DNA of 64,000 nucleotides from Thiomicrorhabdus cannonii (GCF_013391695.1 NZ_JACBGH010000003.1:186001-250000); one strand, 5' to 3'; positions 19,152-28,156 are shown, counted from the stretch's first letter. Notes: a model not told the origin generated them from the letters alone. Numbers and translations are program-made.

Positions 19152-20343
19152 ACAATCGATCGTTGAACAGTTTGCTGAAGAGTCCCATCCGGACGTTCTT
19201 GAGCAATTTGACCGCGCCAGCCTTGAAGAGCTTGTTGCCAAGCACGAAACGCCATTTATGGTGTTGGACTTGGAAGAGGTGGATTATCAGTACAAGTCGC
19301 TGCAAGCTGCTTTACCGGGTGTGAAGCTGTTCTATGCACTGAAATCGCTTTCTCATCCTGAGTTGATCAAACGTTTGAAATCACTGGGTTGTAATTTTGA
19401 CTTGGCAACCATTGGTGAAGTTGAGTTGGTTGAATCTCTGGGTATTACCGGCGACCAGTGCATCCATACGCATCCCATCAAAAAAGACAAAGAGATCAAG
19501 CGGGCGTTGGAATTCGGCAACAAGCGTTTTGTAGTCGATAACATCGAAGAGATGAAGAAATTCTACAAATATGCGGGTCAAGTAGAGTTGATTATCCGTG
19601 TTAGCTTCCGTAGTAAGCAGGCCGTGGTTGATCTTTCTCGTAAGTTTGGTTGTACGCTGGAAGAGTTGCCGGTTCTGGTCGATATGGCGCAATCCAACGG
19701 TATTGATGTGGTGGGTTTGTCTTTCCATGTGGGTTCACAGTCGATTTCCCCGATGACGCAGGTCAATGCGATCCGCTCAAGCATTGCGGCGATGAAGGTC
19801 ATGAACAACGTCAAGTGGAAGTTCCTGGACATAGGTGGAAGCTTCCCGGTTTCTTATCAGGAAGAAGTGACGCCAATCGCTGAGTTCTGCGTGCCAGTTA
19901 TGGAAGCTTTGGCTGAATTGCCAGAAGGTATTGAGGTTTTTGCCGAGCCAGGCCGTTTTATCTCTGCTCCGTCGATGATCGAAGTGGTTTCAATCGTTGG
20001 TAAAGCGAAGCGCGGCGCGCGTACTTGGTATTACTTGGATGATGGCGTTTACGGCGGATTCAGCGGTCAGATGTTTGACCACGCGAAATATCCGATTGCG
20101 CCTTTGAAGCCGGTTGATCCAATGGGTGAGTTCTATCCAAGCGTGTTGGCTGGCCCGACTTGTGACAGTATCGACGTGGTGGCGGAAGATATCGAGCTGC
20201 CGGAAATGGAAGTGGGTGATATTTTGATCGGCAAGCAGATGGGGGCTTATACTCTGGCGTCTGCGACCGAGTTCAACTACTATCCAAAGCCGAAGGTGGT
20301 GGTAGTCGAAGATATTTTCGACCCTGAAACCCAAGCGCTTTAA
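19144..20343 (+). CDS. speC: ornithine decarboxylase-like PLP enzyme (alanine-racemase fold)
   Basis: Group IV (fold type III) decarboxylase, probably making putrescine from ornithine for SpeE; some relatives also accept lysine. 399 aa. The PLP lysine is in [12 protein letters not shown] near residue 67. Also present are [32 protein letters not shown], the [12 protein letters not shown] segment and the catalytic cysteine motif [12 protein letters not shown]. The start codon overlaps speE by 8 nt. Family members include ODC and lysine/ornithine decarboxylases, so exact substrate preference is inferred from the operon. Confidence 0.88.
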   Translation: MDKQSIVEQFAEESHPDVLEQFDRASLEELVAKHETPFMVLDLEEVDYQYKSLQAALPGVKLFYALKSLSHPELIKRLKSLGCNFDLATIGEVELVESLGITGDQCIHTHPIKKDKEIKRALEFGNKRFVVDNIEEMKKFYKYAGQVELIIRVSFRSKQAVVDLSRKFGCTLEELPVLVDMAQSNGIDVVGLSFHVGSQSISPMTQVNAIRSSIAAMKVMNNVKWKFLDIGGSFPVSYQEEVTPIAEFCVPVMEALAELPEGIEVFAEPGRFISAPSMIEVVSIVGKAKRGARTWYYLDDGVYGGFSGQMFDHAKYPIAPLKPVDPMGEFYPSVLAGPTCDSIDVVAEDIELPEMEVGDILIGKQMGAYTLASATEFNYYPKPKVVVVEDIFDPETQAL

Positions 20344-20376
20344 TCCGGCAAGCTGTGAAACTGATTAGGAGTTAAT

Positions 20377-20796
20377 GTGAAAACAATCGTCAAATGGCAG
20401 GGTGGTCTGGCTTTTGAAGGCAAGACTGACAGCGGGCATTCGATTATGATGGATGCCGCACCTGAAGTAGGTGGTGAGAACAAAGGTGCTCGCCCTATGG
20501 AAATGGTGCTGCTCGGCTTGGGCGGTTGTACCAGCATTGACGTGGTGATGATGCTGAATAAAAGTCAGCCAGATCAGGTGAAGGATTGTCAGGTTGAGAT
20601 TACGGCGGAACGCGCCGACTCGGTACCGAAGGTGTTCACCAGGATTCATGTGCATTTCAAGGTGTTTGGTACTGATCTGAACCCTAAAAAAGTGGAGCGT
20701 GCGGTGAATCTGTCAGCTGAAAAATACTGTTCGGTCTCGAAGATGCTCGAAGCGACGGTGCAGATGACTCACGACTTTGAGATTATCGAAGCCTAA
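20377..20796 (+). CDS. OsmC/Ohr-family protein (YhfA-like)
   Basis: Small alpha/beta protein related to thiol peroxidases of the OsmC family; the YhfA branch has no established function. 139 aa from a GTG start at 20377, with TAGGAG upstream. The first cysteine is in LLGLGGCTSIDVVMML (near residue 51) and the second is in SAEKYCSVSKML (near residue 114), the expected catalytic pair. It follows the polyamine operon by 33 bp and could be co-transcribed. It is followed by a repeat copy and a terminator. Confidence 0.88.
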   Translation: MKTIVKWQGGLAFEGKTDSGHSIMMDAAPEVGGENKGARPMEMVLLGLGGCTSIDVVMMLNKSQPDQVKDCQVEITAERADSVPKVFTRIHVHFKVFGTDLNPKKVERAVNLSAEKYCSVSKMLEATVQMTHDFEIIEA

Positions 20797-20809
20797 GTTG
20801 CCTAGTTAC

Positions 20810-20821
20810 CCGGCCTGTTCA
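20810..20821 (-). repeat. T[CG]AACAGGCCGG repeat after the OsmC gene
   Basis: Reverse-strand copy (reads TGAACAGGCCGG), flanked by the same GGTA and AAAAAC extensions as the other intergenic copies. It lies 13 bp after the stop codon and 7 bp before a terminator stem. Confidence 0.75.
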
Positions 20822-20827
20822 GTTTTT

Positions 20828-20852
20828 AAAACCCGCGAAAGCGGGTTTTTTA
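20828..20852 (+). terminator. Rho-independent terminator after the OsmC gene
   Basis: AAACCCGC (20829-20836), GAAA tetraloop, GCGGGTTT (20841-20848), then more T. It is palindromic with an A-run on the other side and may also terminate the convergent bioA gene. Confidence 0.9.
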
Positions 20853-20864
20853 TTGCCGGTATTT

Positions 20865-22181
20865 TTATGGTTGAGAGGGGTTGAGTACGGTTGTGATGGC
20901 GTTTGTCATGCCCTGGGTGAGCTGTTCAAGCTCATGCTGCGGAATGTTGAAGGCCGGCATGGTGTAAACCAGTTTGCCGAAAGGTCTGAGCCAGACGTTT
21001 TCGTTCAAGGCGGCCGCTTGGATGGCCGGACCTAAGTCGCCGCGCACCAGTTCCACTACGCCAATCGCGCCTAACACTCTGACGTCGGCTACGCCGGATA
21101 GTTGGCGCAGAGGGGAGAGCGTTGTTTTCAAATGGCCTTCAATGGCTTGGACTTGCGACTGCCAGGGGCTTGAAAGCAACAGGTCGATGCTGGCATTGGC
21201 GGCGGCACAGGCCAGCGGGTTGCCCATGAAGGTGGGGCCGTGCATGAGCAGGCCGGGGCTGCCGGCGCTGATAACGTCACTGATATTGGCGGTGCAAAGT
21301 GTCGCCGCCAAGGTCATGGTGCCGCCGGTGAGTGCTTTACCCACACACATAATGTCGGGAGAAATGCCTGCCCAGTTGCAGGCGAACAGTTGTCCGGTAC
21401 GCCCGAAACCGGTGGCGATTTCATCGACAATCAATAGAACTTCATAACGGTCGCACAGCATGCGCAACTGTTTTAAATAGTCAGGTCGATAGAATCGCAT
21501 GCCGCCGGCGCCTTGAACTATGGGTTCAATGGTGATGGCTGCAATTTCAGGGTGATGCTGCTTTAGCAGGTTTTCCATGGCGGCAATGTCGCTATCGTCA
21601 CCATTAAAGTCGAAGCCCATGTGTGGCGCGGGTGCAAACAGGTGTTGTTTGAGAGTGTGGCTAAACAGCGAATGCATGCCGTTTTCCGGATCGGAGACGG
21701 CCATGGTGGCAAAGGTGTCGCCGTGATAACCGTTGCGCACGGTGAGCAAACGGTGTTTTTCAGGTCGGTTTAAACTGATCCAGTATTGCAGCGCGATTTT
21801 AATGGCCACTTCCATCGAAACCGAGCCGGAATCCGCTAGAAAGACCTTCTCGAGCCCGTCCGGGCTGAGTTGGACCAGGCGTTTGGCAAGTTCAATCGCC
21901 GGCTCATGGGTCAGGCCGCCAAACATGATGTGCGGCATGGTGTCGAGCTGTTTGTGCATAGCTTGAAGGATGGAAGGGTGATTGTAGCCGTGTATCGCCG
22001 CCCACCAGGAGGACATGCCGTCAATCACCTCGCGCCCATCGGCAAGGCGGATGCGGCTGCCAAGCGTTGAGGTTACGCCGATCGCCGGAACGGCTGCCGG
22101 CATTTTGGCATAGGGATGCCAGAGGTGTTGTTGATCGAAATCCAGCAGAGCGGGCCAGTCTGAAGCGGTGTGGTGTGTCAT
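20865..22181 (-). CDS. bioA: adenosylmethionine-8-amino-7-oxononanoate aminotransferase
   Basis: PLP aminotransferase that uses SAM as amino donor to make 7,8-diaminopelargonate in biotin synthesis, the substrate of BioD. 438 aa from the ATG at 22181 (MTHHTASDW); a longer upstream frame has no support. Conserved are DQQHLWHPYAKM, DGMSSWWAAIHGYNHP, MFGGLTHEPAIEL, DSGSVSMEVAIKIA, NGYHGDTFATMAVSDP, IVDEIATGFGRTGQLFAC and the PLP lysine in CVGKALTGG. It is downstream of truC in the same direction (62 bp). Confidence 0.95.
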   Translation of the reverse strand: MTHHTASDWPALLDFDQQHLWHPYAKMPAAVPAIGVTSTLGSRIRLADGREVIDGMSSWWAAIHGYNHPSILQAMHKQLDTMPHIMFGGLTHEPAIELAKRLVQLSPDGLEKVFLADSGSVSMEVAIKIALQYWISLNRPEKHRLLTVRNGYHGDTFATMAVSDPENGMHSLFSHTLKQHLFAPAPHMGFDFNGDDSDIAAMENLLKQHHPEIAAITIEPIVQGAGGMRFYRPDYLKQLRMLCDRYEVLLIVDEIATGFGRTGQLFACNWAGISPDIMCVGKALTGGTMTLAATLCTANISDVISAGSPGLLMHGPTFMGNPLACAAANASIDLLLSSPWQSQVQAIEGHLKTTLSPLRQLSGVADVRVLGAIGVVELVRGDLGPAIQAAALNENVWLRPFGKLVYTMPAFNIPQHELEQLTQGMTNAITTVLNPSQP

Positions 22182-22243
22182 GAAACGCAAGTGCCTATGG
22201 GTTAACGTAAGAGCCGTAATAGCATAGCAAATTATGCCGGTCG

Positions 22244-22999
22244 CTATGTCTGAGGCACGGCATCGAGTATGTTGAGTGCGTCCAGTGCCCTGCAAAAGCT
22301 GTTTTCAAGCGGCGCATCAATGGTGATGGGCTGTTGAGTGGCGGGGTGGATAAAGCACAGGGAGGTCGCCGCCAAATAGAGGCGGTGTTGTCCCAGCCAT
22401 TCATGAAACAGGTGGTTGTGATGGCGGTCGCCGTATTTTACATCGCCAATAATGGGATGGCTGATATGGTTGAGGTGACGCCGCAGCTGATGTTTACGAC
22501 CGGTTTCAGGGCTGAGCTTGAGTAGGCTGTAGCGCTGCTGCGCGTAACGGCCGATGGGTTGGTCTAAGGTGGTGGTAGCGAGTGTTTCAAAGTGTGTAAC
22601 GGCGCTTTGTGGTTCAGTAGGCTCTTGTTTGTGCTTATCCGCGATGCGGTCTTTCTTGTAAAGAAGCGCGTGATCAATCGTGCCCGATGCAGCTGCCCAA
22701 CCTCGGCACAAAGCGACATAGGTCTTATGAATGGTGTGTTCGCTGAATTGTGCGCCCAGATTGCGCGCGATTTCCGGGGATAGAGCAAACAGCAGGAGTC
22801 CGGAAGTGGCTTTGTCGAGTCGGTGTATCGGATAAACATCCTGACCGATGCGGTCGCGCGTCATTTGCACGGCAAATTGGGTTTCATGGCGGTCGATCGG
22901 CGAACGGTGGACCAGCAGGCCGGCAGGTTTGTGGATGGCGACCATGTCGGCATCCTGATAGACGGTCGTGAAGGAGGATAAATCAAGCTCGGTGTGCAT
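22244..22999 (-). CDS. truC: tRNA pseudouridine(65) synthase
   Basis: RluA-family enzyme that isomerises U65 in certain tRNAs. 251 aa. The catalytic aspartate is in VYPIHRLDKATSGLLLF (near residue 62). The TruC branch is recognised by IHKPAGLLVHRSPIDRHE, GWAAASGTIDHAL, QPIGRYAQQRYSLLKLSPETGRKHQLRRHLNHISHPIIGD (split motif) and RLYLAATSL. No S4 domain is present, as expected for TruC. It is divergent from the tRNA genes that follow and upstream of bioA. Confidence 0.9.
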   Translation of the reverse strand: MHTELDLSSFTTVYQDADMVAIHKPAGLLVHRSPIDRHETQFAVQMTRDRIGQDVYPIHRLDKATSGLLLFALSPEIARNLGAQFSEHTIHKTYVALCRGWAAASGTIDHALLYKKDRIADKHKQEPTEPQSAVTHFETLATTTLDQPIGRYAQQRYSLLKLSPETGRKHQLRRHLNHISHPIIGDVKYGDRHHNHLFHEWLGQHRLYLAATSLCFIHPATQQPITIDAPLENSFCRALDALNILDAVPQT

Positions 23000-23126
23000 G
23001 GGTGTGGCGAGTTATAGGGTTGTGCATGAAGTTGAATTGTAAAACAAATTGATGCAGCTGGCATGGAATCGCGCCGTTGCAAGACCGTAAAAGTGAAAAA
23101 TAATGCGGTTTTGCAGAAAAATAGTG

Positions 23127-23154
23127 TTGACAGTGAGTAAATTATCTTTAAAAT
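23127..23154 (+). promoter_or_regulatory. promoter of the tRNA-Tyr/Gly operon
   Basis: TTGACA (23127-23132), a 16-bp spacer, then TAAAAT (23149-23154), placed 15 nt before the mature 5' end of tRNA-Tyr. Near-consensus. Confidence 0.85.
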
Positions 23155-23169
23155 ACGCACTCACAATTC

Positions 23170-23254
23170 GGAGGGTTTCCCGAGCGGCCAAAGGGGGCAG
23201 ACTGTAAATCTGCTGGCTCAGCCTTCGGTGGTTCGAATCCACCACCCTCCACCA
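23170..23254 (+). tRNA. tRNA-Tyr (GTA)
   Basis: 85 nt with CCA encoded. Acceptor GGAGGGT pairs with ACCCTCC, the anticodon GTA lies in ACTGTAAAT, there is a long variable arm as in class II tRNAs, and the T-loop is GGTTCGAATCC. Confidence 0.97.
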
Positions 23255-23260
23255 TATTCT

Positions 23261-23335
23261 GCGGGTATCGTATATTGGCTATTACCTCGGCCTTCCAAGC
23301 CGATGAGGGGGGTTCGATTCCCCCTACCCGCTCCA
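23261..23335 (+). tRNA. tRNA-Gly (TCC)
   Basis: 75 nt with CCA encoded. Acceptor GCGGGTA pairs with TACCCGC, the anticodon loop is CTTCCAA giving TCC, and the T-arm is GGTTCGATTCC. It is 6 nt after tRNA-Tyr, in the same transcript. Confidence 0.97.
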
Positions 23336-23343
23336 ATAAAAAG

Positions 23344-23390
23344 AAAGGCTCTCTTTGTTGACCGAAAGGTTAATGAGAGGGCCTTTTTTT
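23344..23390 (+). terminator. terminator-like hairpin inside the tRNA-tuf operon
   Basis: AAAGGCTCTCT (23344-23354) pairs with AGAGGGCCTTT (23376-23386) with one wobble, followed by T residues to 23390. It separates tRNA-Gly from tRNA-Thr/tufA. No good promoter is seen between it and tRNA-Thr, so read-through is likely needed. Confidence 0.75.
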
Positions 23391-23400
23391 ACTGTAAATT

Positions 23401-23476
23401 GCTTCCATAGCTCAGTAGGTAGAGCGCATCCATGGTAAGGATGAGGTCACCAGTTCGATTCTGGTTGGAAGCTCCA
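23401..23476 (+). tRNA. tRNA-Thr (GGT)
   Basis: 76 nt with CCA encoded. Acceptor GCTTCCA pairs with TGGAAGC, the D-arm has AGCTCAGTAGGTAGAGC, the anticodon loop ATGGTAA gives GGT, and the T-arm is AGTTCGATTCT. It lies 62 nt before tufA, the usual gammaproteobacterial arrangement. Confidence 0.97.
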
Positions 23477-23538
23477 TTTTTAATGATCGGGCATGGGTCT
23501 GCGTGTGAGTCAGGCGCTGCTTTAACGGAGTTTGCATC

Positions 23539-24729
23539 ATGGCAAAAGCTAAGTTTGAAAGAACGAAACCGCACGTAAACGTTGGAACTATCGGTCACGT
23601 TGACCATGGTAAAACAACTCTGACTGCGGCATTGACAATTGTACAAGGTAAGAAATTTGGTGGTGAAGTTAAAGCTTACGACCAGATCGACAACGCCCCA
23701 GAAGAGCGTGAGCGTGGTATCACTATCTCTACAGCACACGTAGAGTACGAATCAGAAACACGTCACTACGCACACGTAGACTGCCCAGGCCACGCTGACT
23801 ATGTTAAAAACATGATCACGGGTGCGGCACAGATGGACGGCGCGATCCTAGTATGTTCAGCTGCTGATGGCCCAATGCCTCAGACGCGTGAGCACATCCT
23901 GCTATCACGTCAGGTAGGTGTACCATACATCGTAGTATTCCTGAACAAAGCCGACATGGTTGACGACGAAGAGTTGATGGAACTGGTAGAAATGGAAGTT
24001 CGCGAACTTCTATCTGACTACGACTTCCCAGGTGACGACACGCCAGTTATCAAAGGTTCTGCACTGAAGGCGATCGAAGGCGACCAGTCTGAAATCGGTG
24101 AACCAGCTATCGGTCGTTTGATCGAAGCGTTGGACACTTACATCCCAACACCAATGCGTGAAACTGACAAGCCATTCCTGATGCCAGTAGAAGACGTATT
24201 CTCGATCCAAGGTCGTGGTACGGTTGTAACGGGTCGTATCGAAACAGGTGTAATCAAAGTTGGTGAAACTGTACAGATCATCGGTATCCGTGATACACAA
24301 GAAACAACAGTTACTGGTGTAGAAATGTTCCGTAAGCTGTTGGATCAAGGTGAAGCGGGCGACAACGTAGGTGTTCTGCTACGTGGTACTAAGCGTGAAG
24401 ACGTTGAACGTGGTCAAGTATTGGCTCACAAAGGTACTGTTAAGCCTCACACTAAATTCGAAGCTGAAGTATACGTATTGTCAAAAGATGAAGGTGGTCG
24501 TCACACGCCATTCTTCAACGGTTACCGTCCACAGTTCTACTTCCGTACTACTGACGTAACGGGTGCTTGCCAGTTGCCAGAAGGTATCGAGATGGTAATG
24601 CCAGGTGACAACGTACAGATGACTGTAGAGTTGATCAACCCAATCGCCATGTCAGAAGGTCTACGTTTCGCGATCCGCGAAGGTGGGCGTACTGTTGGTG
24701 CGGGTGTTGTTGCGAAAATCATCGAGTAA
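23539..24729 (+). CDS. tufA: elongation factor Tu, copy 1
   Basis: GTPase that carries aminoacyl-tRNA to the ribosome. 396 aa. G1 is GHVDHGKT (residues 19-26), G2 is in the [13 protein letters not shown] segment, G3 is DCPGHADY and G4 is NKADMVDD, followed by domains II and III. The protein is identical to the second copy at 39889. The DNA differs at four synonymous third positions only (23610, 24036, 24069, 24687), and identity stops at the start and stop codons, which points to gene conversion. It lies in the tRNA operon upstream of tRNA-Trp/secE/nusG. Confidence 0.99.
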   Translation: MAKAKFERTKPHVNVGTIGHVDHGKTTLTAALTIVQGKKFGGEVKAYDQIDNAPEERERGITISTAHVEYESETRHYAHVDCPGHADYVKNMITGAAQMDGAILVCSAADGPMPQTREHILLSRQVGVPYIVVFLNKADMVDDEELMELVEMEVRELLSDYDFPGDDTPVIKGSALKAIEGDQSEIGEPAIGRLIEALDTYIPTPMRETDKPFLMPVEDVFSIQGRGTVVTGRIETGVIKVGETVQIIGIRDTQETTVTGVEMFRKLLDQGEAGDNVGVLLRGTKREDVERGQVLAHKGTVKPHTKFEAEVYVLSKDEGGRHTPFFNGYRPQFYFRTTDVTGACQLPEGIEMVMPGDNVQMTVELINPIAMSEGLRFAIREGGRTVGAGVVAKIIE

Positions 24730-24734
24730 CAACA

Positions 24735-24763
24735 TTGCAAAGTAAAAAAAGGGGGTGTATAAT
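24735..24763 (+). promoter_or_regulatory. promoter of tRNA-Trp/secE/nusG nested in the tufA terminator
   Basis: TTGCAA (24735-24740), a 17-bp spacer, then a perfect TATAAT (24758-24763). The -10 lies exactly in the loop of the tufA terminator, and tRNA-Trp starts 24 nt further on. Confidence 0.8.
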
Positions 24764-24774
24764 CCCCTTTTTTT
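24744..24774 (+). terminator. Rho-independent terminator of tufA
   Basis: AAAAAAAGGGG (24744-24754) pairs perfectly with CCCCTTTTTTT (24764-24774) around a 9-nt loop that contains a TATAAT. Confidence 0.9.
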
Positions 24775-24786
24775 GCGACTTAGTCC

Positions 24787-24863
24787 AGGGGTATAGCTCC
24801 AATTGGTAGAGCACCGGATTCCAAATCCGGGTGTTGGGGGTTCGAATCCCTCTACCCCTGCCA
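24787..24863 (+). tRNA. tRNA-Trp (CCA)
   Basis: 77 nt with 3' CCA encoded. Acceptor AGGGGTA pairs with TACCCCT, discriminator G, anticodon CCA in ATTCCAAAT, T-arm GGTTCGAATCC. It is followed by secE, as in many gammaproteobacteria. Confidence 0.97.
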
Positions 24864-24928
24864 TATTCATAGCGACTCGCATTTGAATTGTTGAATGCGG
24901 GTCGTTTTTTTAATTTAGCTAGTAGGTT

Positions 24929-25312
24929 ATGAGTAAGCAAACGCAAGATCTAAACGCTTCAAATTCGCTTGATACAGCTAAATTGTTGCTAGCTATTGCT
25001 GTATTGGTAGGCTCGCTGGTTGGGTATTACGTATACGACCAGGCGCATGCAGTTGTGCGTGTGTTGGGTGTGATTGCCGGTGTGGCCGTTTCAGCATTTA
25101 TTGTGTATCAGACGAAAATTGGCCGTGGCTGGTTTAGCTACCTAAGCCATGCAAAAAGAGAAGTGCGCCAGGTTGTTTGGCCAACTCGTCAGGAAACTGT
25201 TCAGATGACATTGATTGTTTTTGTCATGGTCATCATTATGGGGATTTTTTTCTGGCTGATTGACATGTTCTTTTTGTGGGCAGTCAAGTTGTTAACGGGA
25301 CAAGGTGGTTAA
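24929..25312 (+). CDS. secE: preprotein translocase subunit SecE
   Basis: Small subunit of the SecYEG channel in the inner membrane. 127 aa with three predicted membrane helices near residues 16-35, 41-60 and 91-117, like the E. coli form. The conserved amphipathic segment [24 protein letters not shown] precedes the last helix (here written in its key part: [14 protein letters not shown]). It ends one base before the nusG start, and the two are clearly co-transcribed. Confidence 0.95.
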   Translation: MSKQTQDLNASNSLDTAKLLLAIAVLVGSLVGYYVYDQAHAVVRVLGVIAGVAVSAFIVYQTKIGRGWFSYLSHAKREVRQVVWPTRQETVQMTLIVFVMVIIMGIFFWLIDMFFLWAVKLLTGQGG

Positions 25313-25313
25313 G

Positions 25314-25847
25314 ATGGCAAAGAGATGGTATGTGGTTCATGCCTATTCTGGCTATGAAAAGAAGGTCCAAAAGGCGTTGCTGGAGTATGCCGAGCGCGCT
25401 GGATTGGCAGATCATTTTGGTGAGGTGCTGGTTCCGTCGGAAGAGGTTGTTGAGATTCGTGACGGCAAGAAGCGCACCAGTGAGCGTAAATTCTTTCCGG
25501 GTTACGTTTTGGTTCAGATGGAGTTGAGTGAAGAGACTTGGCACCTGGTCAAAAGTGTACCGCAGGTAATGGGTTTCATTGGTGGTACGAGTGATCGTCC
25601 TGCTCCAATCTCCCAAAAAGAAGTGGATCGCATTCTGCAGCGCGTGGAAGCGGGTGTAGACAAGCCTCGTCCAAAAGTTATTTATGAGCCAGGCGAAATG
25701 GTTCGCGTAGTCGATGGTCCTTTCAAGGACTTTGAAGCTGTTGTCGAGGGTGTCGATTACGATAAAAACAAGTTACAAGTATCGGTATTGATTTTTGGTC
25801 GTTCTACACCGGTTGAACTTGAGTTCAATCAGGTAGAAAAGAGCTAA
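25314..25847 (+). CDS. nusG: transcription termination/antitermination factor NusG
   Basis: Binds RNA polymerase, promotes processivity, and bridges to Rho or ribosomal S10. 177 aa from ATG 25314; the GTG three codons earlier overlaps secE and is less likely. The NGN domain begins [16 protein letters not shown], includes [10 protein letters not shown], and the C-terminal KOW domain has [22 protein letters not shown]. secE-nusG-rplK is the usual order. Confidence 0.97.
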   Translation: MAKRWYVVHAYSGYEKKVQKALLEYAERAGLADHFGEVLVPSEEVVEIRDGKKRTSERKFFPGYVLVQMELSEETWHLVKSVPQVMGFIGGTSDRPAPISQKEVDRILQRVEAGVDKPRPKVIYEPGEMVRVVDGPFKDFEAVVEGVDYDKNKLQVSVLIFGRSTPVELEFNQVEKS

Positions 25848-25905
25848 TTAGTACCGTTGTTCACCACTGGGGAGCCTCGCGGCGTTGACCCATAAGGAGT
25901 AAAAA

Positions 25906-26334
25906 ATGGCTAAGAAGATTCAAGCCTACGTTAAATTGCAAGTTGCTGCTGGTTCAGCTAACCCAAGCCCACCGGTTGGTCCTGCATTGGGTCAACAAGG
26001 TGTTAACATCATGGAATTCTGTAAAGCGTTTAACGCGCAAACACAGAGCCTTGAGAAAGGTCTGCCAATTCCTGTTGTTATCACGGTTTATTCAGATAAG
26101 AGCTTCACGTTCATCACAAAAACTCCTCCTGCTTCAGTATTGCTGAAAAAAGCAGCAGGTATCAAGAGTGGTAGTGCTGTACCTAACTTGAATAAAGTAG
26201 GTAAAGTGACTCGTGCTCAGGTTGAAGAAATTGCCAACACTAAGATGGCTGATTTGAACGCGAATGATTTGGAAGCGGCAGTTAAGATTATTTCTGGTAC
26301 TGCTCGCAGCATGGGTCTGGTAATCGAGGGTTAA
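25906..26334 (+). CDS. rplK: 50S ribosomal protein L11
   Basis: Part of the GTPase-associated centre on 23S rRNA and needed for stringent-response sensing by RelA. 142 aa, the usual length. The N-terminal domain has [19 protein letters not shown] and the C-terminal RNA-binding domain has a [13 protein letters not shown] helix and [16 protein letters not shown] lies before the ATG. It is followed after 4 bp by rplA. In E. coli L1 represses this operon by binding near the rplK start; the leader here (58 bp) could hold such a site. Confidence 0.98.
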   Translation: MAKKIQAYVKLQVAAGSANPSPPVGPALGQQGVNIMEFCKAFNAQTQSLEKGLPIPVVITVYSDKSFTFITKTPPASVLLKKAAGIKSGSAVPNLNKVGKVTRAQVEEIANTKMADLNANDLEAAVKIISGTARSMGLVIEG

Positions 26335-26338
26335 TACG

Positions 26339-27028
26339 ATGGCAAAATTGACTAAAAAACAAAAAGTTTTTGCAGAGCGCGTTAACCGTAATGCTTCTTA
26401 CGACATCATTGAAGGTTTTAACCTGGTAAAAGAATTGGCGACATCTAAGTTCGTTGAATCTGTTGATGTTTCTGTTCGTTTGGGTATCGATCCTCGTAAA
26501 TCTGATCAGGTTGTGCGTGGTGCAACGGTAATGCCTAATGGTACCGGTAAAGATGTTCGTGTAGCCGTGTTCACTGGTGAAGCAAACCAGGCTGCTGCTA
26601 AAGCTGCAGGTGCTGACTTTGTTGGTATGGATGATCTTGCTGCGCAAATCAAAGGTGGCATGATGGACTTCGACGTAGTTATCGCTTCTCCTGATGCGAT
26701 GCGCGTTGTGGGTATGCTAGGTCAGGTTTTGGGTCCACGTGGTCTGATGCCTAACCCTAAAACAGGTACTGTTACACCTGATGTAGTTGGTGCGATCAAA
26801 AACGCCAAAGCCGGTCAGGTTCGTTTCCGTGCGGATAAAGCGGGTATCATTCACGCTTCAATCGGTACGGTTGCATTTGATGCTGACAAGTTGAAAGAAA
26901 ACTTGAATGCACTGATGGAAGACCTGCGTAAAGCTAAGCCAGCTACTGCAAAAGGTACATACATCAAGAAAGTGACGATTTCTTCTACAATGGGTCCAGG
27001 CCTGGTAGTTGATCAGTCTACGCTGTAA
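26339..27028 (+). CDS. rplA: 50S ribosomal protein L1
   Basis: Forms the mobile L1 stalk that guides E-site tRNA, and can repress its own operon. 229 aa (E. coli 234). Conserved are [22 protein letters not shown] (key part [10 protein letters not shown]), [18 protein letters not shown] and the C-terminal [11 protein letters not shown]. It starts 4 bp after rplK and is followed by a 10-bp hairpin and the L10 leader. Confidence 0.98.
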   Translation: MAKLTKKQKVFAERVNRNASYDIIEGFNLVKELATSKFVESVDVSVRLGIDPRKSDQVVRGATVMPNGTGKDVRVAVFTGEANQAAAKAAGADFVGMDDLAAQIKGGMMDFDVVIASPDAMRVVGMLGQVLGPRGLMPNPKTGTVTPDVVGAIKNAKAGQVRFRADKAGIIHASIGTVAFDADKLKENLNALMEDLRKAKPATAKGTYIKKVTISSTMGPGLVVDQSTL

Positions 27029-27031
27029 TTT

Positions 27032-27053
27032 TTGTTCAGCATTTGCTGAACAA
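27032..27053 (+). terminator. hairpin after rplA
   Basis: TTGTTCAGCA (27032-27041) and TGCTGAACAA (27044-27053) form a perfect 10-bp stem. There is no T-tail, so it may mark an RNA end or processing site rather than a terminator. Confidence 0.5.
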
Positions 27054-27059
27054 TAATGC

Positions 27060-27205
27060 GATTTGGGTCTCCTTAAAAGAAAACGATTTTCTTTAAAGTG
27101 TGCCCATCGCAGACCGTAGGTGAGTGTATAAGTTGCGCTCTTAATAGGTTTAAGCCTACGTAGATGGAAGGGTCTGGTGCTTGCATCGGGCTGTTTGGAG
27201 GTTAT
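27060..27205 (+). ncRNA. L10 leader (rplJ 5' regulatory RNA)
   Basis: The spacer before rplJ folds as expected for the L10-L7/L12 autoregulatory leader. AGACCGTAGG (27111-27120) pairs in two blocks with CCTACG (27155-27160) and GGTCT (27171-27175), and a separate AAAGAAAA/TTTTCTTT hairpin lies at 27076-27094. In other bacteria the L10/L12 complex binds this leader to stop translation. The call is from position and pairing, not a covariance search. Confidence 0.7.
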
Positions 27206-27706
27206 ATGGCACTCAATATCGAAGATAAAAAGCTTGTCGTTGAAGAAGTCTCTGCTCTTGTAGCGGGTGCGGGTTCAATGGTTGCAGCTGAATATCGTGG
27301 TTTGACTGTAGAGCAAATGACCCAACTTCGTGCTAAAGCACGCGCTGCTAACGTTCAAGTTCGTGTTGTTAAAAACACGCTGGCGCGTCGTGCAGTTGCT
27401 GGCACAAAATTTGAAGACATGGCTAACACCTTTGTTGGTCCGCTTGTGTTTGCATTTTCTGGCGAAGAGCTAGGTAATGCTGCGCGCGTTTTCAAAGATT
27501 TTGCGAAAGACAACAAAGCACTAGTTGTTAAGTCACTATCTATCGGTGAAGGCGTACTAGACGCTTCTCGCCTGGATGCTGTGGCTGCATTGCCTACATA
27601 CGATGAAGCTGTTGCTAAGCTTCTATTTGTAATGAAAGAGCCTGTTGCGAAATTGGCTCGTGCTCTTAACGCTGTTAAAGAGCAAAAAGAAGCTGCAGCT
27701 GCTTAA
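27206..27706 (+). CDS. rplJ: 50S ribosomal protein L10
   Basis: Anchors L7/L12 dimers to the 50S stalk. 166 aa from ATG 27206, preceded by TTTGGAGG; an upstream frame extension runs into the leader RNA and is rejected. Conserved are SMVAAEYRGLTVEQMTQLR (key AEYRGLTV), RVVKNTLARRAV and TFVGPLVFAFS, with a C-terminal helix for L12 binding. It is followed by rplL after 45 bp. Confidence 0.97.
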   Translation: MALNIEDKKLVVEEVSALVAGAGSMVAAEYRGLTVEQMTQLRAKARAANVQVRVVKNTLARRAVAGTKFEDMANTFVGPLVFAFSGEELGNAARVFKDFAKDNKALVVKSLSIGEGVLDASRLDAVAALPTYDEAVAKLLFVMKEPVAKLARALNAVKEQKEAAAA

Positions 27707-27751
27707 GCTACCGCTTAAGCACAACCCAATTTAAATTTTAGGAGATATCAA

Positions 27752-28120
27752 ATGTCTGTTACTAAAGAAGATATTTTAGAAGCCGTTGCCAATATGTCGG
27801 TAATGGAAGTTGTTGAACTTGTTTCTGCTATGGAAGAGAAGTTCGGTGTTTCTGCTGCTGCAATGGTTGCTGCAGGTCCTGCTGCCGCTGCTGAAGCTGC
27901 TGAAGAACAAACTGAGTTCAACGTTGTTCTGACTTCTGCTGGTGCTAACAAAGTTGCTGCGATCAAAGCAGTACGTGGTGCAACTGGCCTAGGTCTGAAA
28001 GAAGCTAAAGATGCTGTTGAAGGCGTTCCTTTCGTTCTTAAAGAAGGTGTTTCTAAAGAAGAAGCAGAAGCTTTGGCTAAAGAACTTAAAGAAGCTGGTG
28101 CAGAAGTCGAAATCAAGTAA
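27752..28120 (+). CDS. rplL: 50S ribosomal protein L7/L12
   Basis: Multicopy stalk protein that recruits translational GTPases. 122 aa: an N-terminal dimerisation helix, an Ala-rich hinge around residues 36-52 ([14 protein letters not shown]), and a C-terminal factor-binding domain with [20 protein letters not shown] (key [12 protein letters not shown]). TAGGAG lies upstream. Followed by an attenuator-like hairpin and rpoB. Confidence 0.98.
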   Translation: MSVTKEDILEAVANMSVMEVVELVSAMEEKFGVSAAAMVAAGPAAAAEAAEEQTEFNVVLTSAGANKVAAIKAVRGATGLGLKEAKDAVEGVPFVLKEGVSKEEAEALAKELKEAGAEVEIK

Positions 28121-28156
28121 TTGCTTGATTACGCGCTGTCTTGACAGCAAAGCGAT

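Noticed and set aside
22182-22295. 38-residue N-terminal extension of bioA
   Set aside because: Unlike other BioA starts and runs toward truC; ATG at 22181 is the natural start.
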